NCBI RefSeq assembly: GCF_000721935.1
Contig: NZ_KL585385.1
Coordinates: 135,739 to 157,643, forward strand
Source: Streptomyces sp. NRRL WC-3549
Lineage (GTDB): Bacteria; Actinomycetota; Actinomycetes; Streptomycetales; Streptomycetaceae
Direction: 5' to 3'
Length of the DNA stretch: 21,905 nucleotides
The notes under the pieces are model-generated. The model did no database searches. It saw only the letters and a list, made by a program, of their open reading frames with translations, and was not told the origin of the DNA. This document shows positions 17,242 to 21,905 of this stretch, one piece after another. The position numbers were made by a program, and so were the translations under genes. Numbering within the stretch: position 1 is the first letter of the stretch; the number at the start of each line of letters is the position of its first letter.

Positions 17242-17281
17242 GCGCGCGTCATGCGTTTCGGTACCGACGGGGGGAGCCCTC

Positions 17282-17623
17282 ATGGGCGTCGAGGAGAACA
17301 GCGGCACCACGGACACCGTGGTCAAGGACGGCACCGAGGCGGGAGCGCGGGAGGCGACGGCCCTCGCCGCGCGCACCGTCGTCTACCCGGTCGCACCCGG
17401 CTACCGCGTCAACGTCCGGCGCGGGCCGGGCACGCAGTACGGCATCGTCCGGACGCTGCCGGCCGGCAGCAGCGTCCCCGTCTACTGCCAGAAGGCGGGC
17501 GAACGCGTCTCCGGGCCGTACGGCACGTCGAACATCTGGAACAACATCGCGAGCGGGGAGTTCGTGTCGGACACCTACATCCGCACGGGCAGTGACGGAT
17601 ACATCGCCCCGCGCTGCGACTGA
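17282..17623 (+). CDS. Small bacterial SH3-domain protein
   Basis: A 113-aa protein whose residues 34-113 form a bacterial SH3 (SH3b) domain: RVNVRRGPGTQYGIVRTLPAG, a central VPVYCQK, then GTSNIWNNIASGEFVSDTYI. Cys69 and Cys112 could form a disulfide, as in secreted members. The N-terminal 33 residues are polar, with no signal peptide, which is odd because such domains usually work at the cell wall. ATG 17282 is chosen for the GGGGGGAG ribosome site; the longer frame from 17207 adds no signal peptide either. It is divergent from the kinase with an envelope sensor and 20 bp upstream of a membrane protein gene. Function unknown. Confidence 0.8.
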   Translation: MGVEENSGTTDTVVKDGTEAGAREATALAARTVVYPVAPGYRVNVRRGPGTQYGIVRTLPAGSSVPVYCQKAGERVSGPYGTSNIWNNIASGEFVSDTYIRTGSDGYIAPRCD

Positions 17624-17630
17624 CACGCGG

Positions 17631-17636
17631 GATAAT
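17631..17636 (+). promoter_or_regulatory. -10 box GATAAT before GTG 17644
   Basis: GATAAT, one base off TATAAT, ends 7 nt before GTG 17644. It lies in the 20-bp gap after the SH3 gene and there is no Shine-Dalgarno sequence, so the next gene probably has its own leaderless transcript. Confidence 0.5.
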
Positions 17637-17643
17637 CGGTCCC

Positions 17644-18192
17644 GTGAGCGAGAACAGCGAGGCAACCGACGCACCCTCCGGCAGCACGGCCCCCCAGGGC
17701 ACCGCCGCCGGCCCCGAGCCCGAACCCCTCCGCTTCTTCGGTACGACCTGGGTCGACCACGACGGCGGTTACGGGCTGCGGCGGGTGGGTGTCTCCGTCG
17801 GCTCGCTGGCGGCGGCCGTCGCCTCCTGCCTGGTGCTGCGCCTGGCGTACGAAGGGCTGGAGATCGCCGAGACCGGCGGGTTCGTCGGCATGCTGGTCGT
17901 CCTGATGTTCGCGGTCTGCAGCGCCCTCGCCTTCCGGCGGACCTGGGACGGCTTCGTCCGCCGTCCCGCCGACCCGGCCCGTGAGGAGAGCCTGAGGGGG
18001 CTCAAGTCGATCGGGTTCATCGGCTCGCTCCTCGCCTACTTCGTCCGCTCACTGACGGAGGCACCGGGCGAGAAGCTGCGGCGTGCCGAGTACGAGACGG
18101 CCGTGGCCCGGTACACGAAGCGGCGCTCCGCCCGCGCCGGCAACCCGGCGGCCCGCAAGCGGGCCAAGGGCAAGCGGTCGGGACGCGGGTAG
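17644..18192 (+). CDS. Small membrane protein of unknown function
   Basis: A 182-aa protein that I do not recognise by function. The N-terminal 45 residues are polar and acidic, ending in the motif RFFGTTWVDHDGGYGLRRVG. Two clear membrane helices follow (48-67 and 79-98), then a basic loop (RRTWDGFVRRP), a third weaker hydrophobic stretch (122-135, SIGFIGSLLAYFVR) and a strongly basic tail (158-182, Lys/Arg/Ala/Gly). By the positive-inside rule the tail is cytoplasmic. GTG 17644 is set by the GATAAT box. It is followed by a possible terminator. Confidence 0.82.
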   Translation: MSENSEATDAPSGSTAPQGTAAGPEPEPLRFFGTTWVDHDGGYGLRRVGVSVGSLAAAVASCLVLRLAYEGLEIAETGGFVGMLVVLMFAVCSALAFRRTWDGFVRRPADPAREESLRGLKSIGFIGSLLAYFVRSLTEAPGEKLRRAEYETAVARYTKRRSARAGNPAARKRAKGKRSGRG

Positions 18193-18226
18193 CGGACGCC
18201 TCCTCGGTCCGGTGCGCCGGGCGGGC

Positions 18227-18240
18227 CGGGGCACGCCCCG
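18227..18240 (+). terminator. Possible terminator hairpin
   Basis: CGGGGC-AC-GCCCCG, extended by GGC/GCC with a bulge, sits 35 bp after the stop of the small membrane protein gene and 69 bp before the methyltransferase gene. The two-base loop is too tight, so the true stem is shorter. Confidence 0.35.
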
Positions 18241-18308
18241 GGCCGTACCGGCGTCCGGGCGCCCCGGGCGGGGTTCCGGTACAGCACGGGGGCGGTCCAG
18301 GATGGGCC

Positions 18309-19139
18309 ATGCCCACCTCTGACACCACACCCCGCCGTCTCTCCTTCGACCGGTCGGCCGCCCTGTACGCGTCCGCCCGCCCCGGCTACCCGCCCGCTCT
18401 CTTCGACTCCGTCGAGGAGCTGTCCGGCCGGCCCCTCCGGGGCGCGCTCACCGTCGACGTCGGGGCGGGCACGGGCATCGCGACCCGGCTGCTGCGTGAC
18501 CGCGGCGCCCGGGTCACGGCCGTCGAGCCCGGCCCCGGCATGGCCGCCGAGCTGCACCGCTCGCTGCCCTCCGTGCCGGTCGTCCGGGGCGACGGCAACC
18601 GACTGCCGCTGGCGACCGCCTCGGCGGACCTGATCACCTACGCCCAGTCGTGGCACTGGACCGAGCCGGTACTCGCGCTCGCCGAAGCGGTCCGCGTCCT
18701 GCGCCCGGGCGGCGCCCTGGCCCTCTGGTGGAACGTCGCGGACCACTCCGTCAGCTGGGTCGCCGACCAGGACGCACGGCTGCTCGGGCACTTCCGCGAC
18801 GGCGACAGCGCCCACGGCACGTCCCCCCTCTCCCAGGACCACCCCGTGCCGGACCTGTTCGGCGGCGGAACCTTCGCCCGGCGCCTGCTGCCGTGGTCCC
18901 GGACCGTGCCGGTCGACACCCATCTGGCCAACCTCTCCAGCCACTCCGCCTTCCTGGTGCGCGGCGGCGCCGCCGCGCCGCGCAACCAGCGGTTCCTGGA
19001 GGAGGAGCGCCGTCGCCTCACGGAGGTCTTCCCGGACGGCGTGGTGCGGGAGCGCTACGTGGTCGACCTGGCCGTGGCCGTCCCCGGGGAGCCCGGACCG
19101 CAGGCGGGCGCACCGGGGTCCGAGGCGCCGGCGCCTTGA
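18309..19139 (+). CDS. Class I SAM-dependent methyltransferase
   Basis: A 276-aa protein with a Rossmann-type methyltransferase fold. The N-terminal RLSFDRSAALYASARPGYP (10-28) is typical of the UbiE/trans-aconitate-like subgroup. SAM-binding motif I is TVDVGAGTGIATRLL (48-62), acidic Glu73 (AVEPG) binds ribose, Asp95 lies in VRGDGNRLPL, and the post-I region YAQSWHWTEP and VLRPGGALALWW follow. The C-terminal half covers the substrate and is not diagnostic. The substrate is unknown. ATG 18309 has GGATGGG just upstream. The end lies 33 bp before the ABC exporter start, so the genes may share a transcript, although an operator stands between them. Confidence 0.9.
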   Translation: MPTSDTTPRRLSFDRSAALYASARPGYPPALFDSVEELSGRPLRGALTVDVGAGTGIATRLLRDRGARVTAVEPGPGMAAELHRSLPSVPVVRGDGNRLPLATASADLITYAQSWHWTEPVLALAEAVRVLRPGGALALWWNVADHSVSWVADQDARLLGHFRDGDSAHGTSPLSQDHPVPDLFGGGTFARRLLPWSRTVPVDTHLANLSSHSAFLVRGGAAAPRNQRFLEEERRRLTEVFPDGVVRERYVVDLAVAVPGEPGPQAGAPGSEAPAP

Positions 19140-19160
19140 CGCGGCCTCCCCACCGGGAGA

Positions 19161-19184
19161 AGAATTCATCGCATGATGAATTCT
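19161..19184. promoter_or_regulatory. 24-bp perfect palindrome covering exporter start codons
   Basis: Arms AGAATTCATC and GATGAATTCT are exact reverse complements around GCAT. It is 16/24 A or T in DNA that is otherwise over 70% GC, and it overlaps both candidate ATGs (19173, 19176) and encodes the first residues MMNS. The form suits a dimeric repressor of the TetR or PadR kind that would block transcription or the start site. No regulator gene lies next to it in this window. Confidence 0.75.
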
Positions 19185-19955
19185 ACGGACGGTGCCGGCG
19201 CGAACGCCGTCGAGGCCCGCGCCCTCACCGTCCGGCGCGGTGACCGCCCCGTCCTGCACGGTCTCGACTTCACGGTCCGGACCGGCAGGATCACCGGTCT
19301 GCTCGGCCCTTCCGGCTGCGGCAAGTCCACCCTCATGCGCGCCGTCGTCGGCACCCAGGCCCGGACCACCGGCACCCTCGACGTCCTCGGGCACCCGGCC
19401 GGCCACCCCGCCCTGCGGGCCCGCGTCGGTTACGTCACGCAGGCGCCGTCGGTCTACGCGGACCTCACCGTCCGGCAGAACCTGGACTACTTCGCCGCCG
19501 TGCTCCGTCCGGGCCGGGCGCACCGGGACGCCCGGCGGGACGCGGTCGTCCGCGCCCTCGGCGACGTGGACCTCACCGACCGCGCGGACGCGCTCGCGGG
19601 GGCCCTCTCCGGGGGCCAGCGCAGCCGTGTCTCCCTCGCCGTCGCCCTGCTCGGCACCCCCGAACTCCTGGTACTCGACGAGCCGACCGTCGGCCTGGAC
19701 CCCGTACTCCGACGCGACCTCTGGGAGCTCTTCCACGCCCTGGCCGAGGACCGGGGCACCACGATCCTCGTCTCCTCCCATGTGATGGACGAGGCCGAGC
19801 GCTGCCACCGGCTCCTCCTCATGCGTGAGGGATCGGTCCTCGCCGAGGGCGGCCCCGACGCCCTGCGCAGCCGCACCGGTTCGCACACCGTCGAGCAGGC
19901 CTTCCTCCGCCTCGTGGACGAGGCCGCCCCCACCGGTCAGGAGACCGCACGATGA
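19173..19955 (+). CDS. ABC-2 type exporter, ATP-binding subunit
   Basis: A 260-aa ATPase of a drug/antibiotic- or lipid-exporter-like ABC system. It has Walker A GPSGCGKST (45-53), Q-loop Gln90 (GYVTQ), signature LSGGQ (145-149), Walker B LLVLDEP (165-171), D-loop GLDP and switch His203 (VSSHVMDEAE). The single ATPase domain followed by a DrrA-like short C-terminus (HTVEQAFLRLVDE) suits an ABC-2 exporter. Two tandem ATG codons (19173, 19176) lie within the 24-bp palindrome; a GGGAGAAG (19155-19162) precedes them by about 10 nt. The stop overlaps the permease start (ATGA), so the two are coupled. The substrate is unknown. Confidence 0.94.
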   Translation: MMNSTDGAGANAVEARALTVRRGDRPVLHGLDFTVRTGRITGLLGPSGCGKSTLMRAVVGTQARTTGTLDVLGHPAGHPALRARVGYVTQAPSVYADLTVRQNLDYFAAVLRPGRAHRDARRDAVVRALGDVDLTDRADALAGALSGGQRSRVSLAVALLGTPELLVLDEPTVGLDPVLRRDLWELFHALAEDRGTTILVSSHVMDEAERCHRLLLMREGSVLAEGGPDALRSRTGSHTVEQAFLRLVDEAAPTGQETAR

Positions 19956-20710
19956 GCACCGGCCCCTCCGCCCCCGACCCGGGCCGCACCCTGGCCACCG
20001 CGGCCCGTGTCCTGCGCCAGCTCCGCCACGACCCCCGCACCGTCGCGCTGCTGCTCGTCGTACCGGCGCTGATGATCACCCTGCTCCGCTACGTCTTCGA
20101 CGGCAGCCCCGACACCTTCGACACCATCGGCGCCTCGCTGCTCGGCATCTTCCCGCTGATCACGATGTTCCTGGTGACCTCGATCGCCACCCTGCGCGAA
20201 CGCACCTCCGGCACCCTGGAACGCCTGCTCGCCATGCCCCTGGGCAAGGGCGACCTGATCGCCGGTTACGCCCTCGCCTTCGGTGCCGTGGCCGTCGTCC
20301 AGTCGCTGCTGGCGACCGCGCTCTCCGTGTGGGTCCTGGGCCTCGACGTCGTCGGGTCCCCCTGGCTGCTGCTCCTGGTCGCCCTGCTCGACGCCCTGCT
20401 GGGCACGGCACTCGGGCTGTTCGTCTCGGCCTTCGCCGCCTCCGAGTTCCAGGCCGTCCAGTTCATGCCGGCGGTGATCTTCCCGCAGCTGCTGCTGTGC
20501 GGACTGTTCACCCCGCGCGCCCACATGCACCCGGTGCTCGAAGCCCTCTCGAACGTCCTGCCCATGTCGTACGCCGTCGACGGGATGAACCAGGTCCTGA
20601 GCCACCCGGACGTGACCGCCGACTTCTGCCGCGACGTCCTGGTCGTCGCCGGCTCCGCGCTGCTCGTCCTCTGCCTGGGCGCGGCCACCCTCCGCCGCCG
20701 CACGGCCTGA
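19952..20710 (+). CDS. ABC-2 type exporter, permease subunit
   Basis: A 252-aa integral membrane protein with about six helices (roughly 31-49, 58-80, 103-130, 136-160, 168-186 and 227-246). It carries the ABC-2 motif LRERTSGTLERLLAMPLGKGDLI after helix 2 and the GLFTPRAHMHPVLEALSNVLPMSYAVDGM segment before the last helix, both typical of the DrrB-like family. It dimerises with the 19173 ATPase to export an unknown substrate. ATG 19952 overlaps the ATPase stop by 4 bp. proC starts 60 bp downstream with its own ribosome site. Confidence 0.92.
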   Translation: MSTGPSAPDPGRTLATAARVLRQLRHDPRTVALLLVVPALMITLLRYVFDGSPDTFDTIGASLLGIFPLITMFLVTSIATLRERTSGTLERLLAMPLGKGDLIAGYALAFGAVAVVQSLLATALSVWVLGLDVVGSPWLLLLVALLDALLGTALGLFVSAFAASEFQAVQFMPAVIFPQLLLCGLFTPRAHMHPVLEALSNVLPMSYAVDGMNQVLSHPDVTADFCRDVLVVAGSALLVLCLGAATLRRRTA

Positions 20711-20770
20711 CGCCCCGGTGCGAGGATGGCGGCCACGAGACGCGTACCGCCGCCCGGAGGGTGAAACCGC

Positions 20771-21580
20771 ATGACCCAGACAGTCGCAGTCCTCGGTACA
20801 GGCAAGATCGGCGAGGCCCTGCTCAGCGGCATGATCCGGGCCGGCTGGCGGGCCGGGGACCTGCTCGTGACCACTCGCCGTCCGGAGCGGGCCGAGAAGC
20901 TCCGCACCCGGTACGGCGTCGAGGCCGTCACCAACGCGGAGGCCGCGAAGAGCGCGGACATCCTGATCCTCGCGGTCAAGCCCCAGGACATGGGCACGCT
21001 CCTGGACGAGCTCGCCCCGCACGTCACCTCCGACCGCCTCGTGATCAGCGCAGCCGCCGGCATCACGACCGCGTTCATCGAGGACCGGCTCGCCGAGCGG
21101 ACGCCGGTGGTCCGTGTCATGCCGAACACCCCCGTCCTGGTGGACGAGGGCATGTCCGTCATCTCGGCGGGCAGCCACGCCACGCCCGACCACCTCGCCC
21201 TGGCCGAGGCGATCTTCGGCGGTGTGGGCAAGACGCTGCGCGTCCCGGAGTCCCAGCAGGACGCCGCCACCGCGCTCTCCGGCTCGGGGCCCGCGTACTT
21301 CTACTTCCTGGTCGAGGCGATGACGGACGCCGGCATCCTGCTCGGACTGCCCCGCGCCCAGGCCCACGACCTCATCGTGCAGGCCGCGATCGGCGCCGCC
21401 GTCATGCTCCGGGACAGCGGCGAACACCCGGTCAAGCTCCGTGAGGCCGTGACCAGCCCGGCCGGCACCACGATCAGTGCGATCAGGGAGCTGGAGAACC
21501 ACGGCGTACGCGCCGCCCTTATCGCGGCCCTCGAAGCCGCCCGCGACCGCAGCCGCGAGCTGGCCTCCGGCAACGGCTGA
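20771..21580 (+). CDS. proC: Pyrroline-5-carboxylate reductase (ProC)
   Basis: Last enzyme of proline synthesis; reduces pyrroline-5-carboxylate with NAD(P)H. The protein is 269 aa, the normal length. The nucleotide-binding motif is VAVLGTGKIGEAL (5-17), then LAVKPQDM (68-75), VRVMPNTP (114-121), and the family signature ALSGSGPAYFYFLVEAMTDAGILLG (168-192). The end of the active site is LREAVTSPAGTTISAI (223-238). ATG 20771 follows GGAGGGTG (20757-20764). It is separate from the exporter by 60 bp and is followed by two hairpins. Firm assignment. Confidence 0.97.
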   Translation: MTQTVAVLGTGKIGEALLSGMIRAGWRAGDLLVTTRRPERAEKLRTRYGVEAVTNAEAAKSADILILAVKPQDMGTLLDELAPHVTSDRLVISAAAGITTAFIEDRLAERTPVVRVMPNTPVLVDEGMSVISAGSHATPDHLALAEAIFGGVGKTLRVPESQQDAATALSGSGPAYFYFLVEAMTDAGILLGLPRAQAHDLIVQAAIGAAVMLRDSGEHPVKLREAVTSPAGTTISAIRELENHGVRAALIAALEAARDRSRELASGNG

Positions 21581-21590
21581 CCAGGCCGGT

Positions 21591-21618
21591 CGCCTCCTCC
21601 GATCGGGTGGAGGGGGCG
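21591..21618 (+). terminator. Hairpin after proC
   Basis: Arms CGCCTCCTCC (21591-21600) and GGAGGGGGCG (21609-21618) give ten pairs with one G-U around loop GATCGGGT, 10 bp past the stop. Confidence 0.6.
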
Positions 21619-21642
21619 GCCCGCCGACCGCGCGGGCGGGCC
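21618..21642 (+). terminator. Second hairpin after proC
   Basis: Arms GGCCCGCC (21618-21625) and GGCGGGCC (21635-21642) around a 9-nt loop; it ends 4 bp before the TTGACA box. Two stacked hairpins would insulate the strong promoter from proC. Confidence 0.55.
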
Positions 21643-21646
21643 GAGG

Positions 21647-21675
21647 TTGACACGTCCTGAAGAGGTCCGTAGTGT
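21647..21675 (+). promoter_or_regulatory. Near-consensus housekeeping promoter
   Basis: TTGACA (21647-21652), a 17-bp spacer, then TAGTGT (21670-21675). This is the best -35/-10 pair in the window and matches the principal sigma factor (HrdB) consensus. Transcription should begin near 21682 and run to the right. Confidence 0.75.
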
Positions 21676-21905
21676 GCTCCGAGTTGTCCGACGTGAGCGC
21701 CGACCCCGGTCGGTCCCCGGACAGCCATTCCGCAGTCACCACAGCAAACGAGCGACATCCGTCGTGCGTTTTGTATGTGCGTGTCTGTGCGAAATGAGGA
21801 ATCAGTGTTCGAAGGAGACCCGATTAGCGTCGGGGCCGGGGATTCCGCTAATGTCTCACTCGTCGGAACGGCCCAACGGCCGGGAAGACGGACCCCGCTG
21901 ACTGG
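21676..21905 (+). other. Non-coding leader, probably of a stable-RNA operon
   Basis: No protein gene is supported. An open frame from the ATG at 21774 to the window end has only about 60% GC at third positions, far below real genes here. The stretch 21740-21800 is AT-rich, and a second -10-like box TAATGT is at 21849-21854. The end (AACGGCCCAACGGCCGGGAAG and GCTGACTGG) resembles what I recall of Streptomyces sequence ahead of 16S rRNA or tRNA genes, with tandem promoters. The RNA gene itself would lie beyond 21905. This is inference; an mRNA leader is the alternative. Confidence 0.42.
21685..21723 (+). promoter_or_regulatory. Nested hairpin at the start of the transcript
   Basis: Outer stem TGTCCG (21685-21690) with CGGACA (21718-21723), inner stem CCGACC with GGTCGG. 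It lies directly after the predicted transcript start and may protect or process the RNA. Confidence 0.4.

Noticed and set aside
19937..21742. 601-aa minus-strand frame opposite the permease and proC
   Set aside because: Antisense shadow with Gly/Asp/Arg-rich sequence; the plus-strand genes are unambiguous.
21774..21905. Possible start of a protein gene (ATG at 21774, open to the window end)
   Set aside because: Third-position GC about 60%, weak ribosome site and a -10-like box inside; more like a non-coding leader.

Overview
The window reads as a piece of the core chromosome of a Streptomyces species or close relative. Base composition is about 72-75% GC, codon third positions are almost all G or C, GTG starts are common, and Rho-independent hairpins are GC-rich without U-tracts. 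From memory the gene set and order resemble the S. coelicolor sigE-to-proC interval. I could not run a search. I see no insertion sequence, integrase, CRISPR array or phage gene.

Left part (1-3451, minus strand): the cell-envelope stress operon sigE-cseA-cseB-cseC. Sigma factor SigE and response regulator CseB look intact. The sensing side looks damaged. cseC changes frame near 515-526, between the dimerisation helices and the ATPase domain. The cseA ORF has the conserved mature part but no signal peptide or lipobox in any frame. The lesions may be real or may be assembly errors.

Genome-maintenance part (3452-8297): mutY (minus), a membrane-anchored Gly-rich protein (plus), then radA-disA (minus), with c-di-AMP synthase DisA next to branch-migration ATPase RadA.

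Middle (8484-12838): a large membrane protein joining a degenerate sigma-like N-terminus, a zinc anti-sigma-type HX3CX2C motif, one membrane helix, a BACON-like domain and a Pro-rich tail; a Cys-rich protein of unknown function (minus); and a two-gene unit of a TIM-barrel isomerase-like protein and a TetR regulator.

Right part (13105-21580): ilvD (branched-chain amino acids), a membrane Ser/Thr kinase with a PQQ-type propeller sensor (minus), a small SH3 protein, a small membrane protein, a methyltransferase, a two-gene ABC exporter whose start codons lie inside a perfect 24-bp palindrome, and proC (proline synthesis).

The last 325 bp hold two terminator hairpins, a near-consensus housekeeping promoter (TTGACA, 17 bp, TAGTGT) and AT-richer non-coding sequence that looks like the leader of a stable-RNA operon starting beyond the window.

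Six genes have a TANNNT-type -10 box ending 6-8 nt before the start codon and no Shine-Dalgarno sequence, which suggests leaderless mRNAs. The best candidates for something little described are the sigma/anti-sigma-like/BACON fusion protein and the exporter operator built into its start codons.
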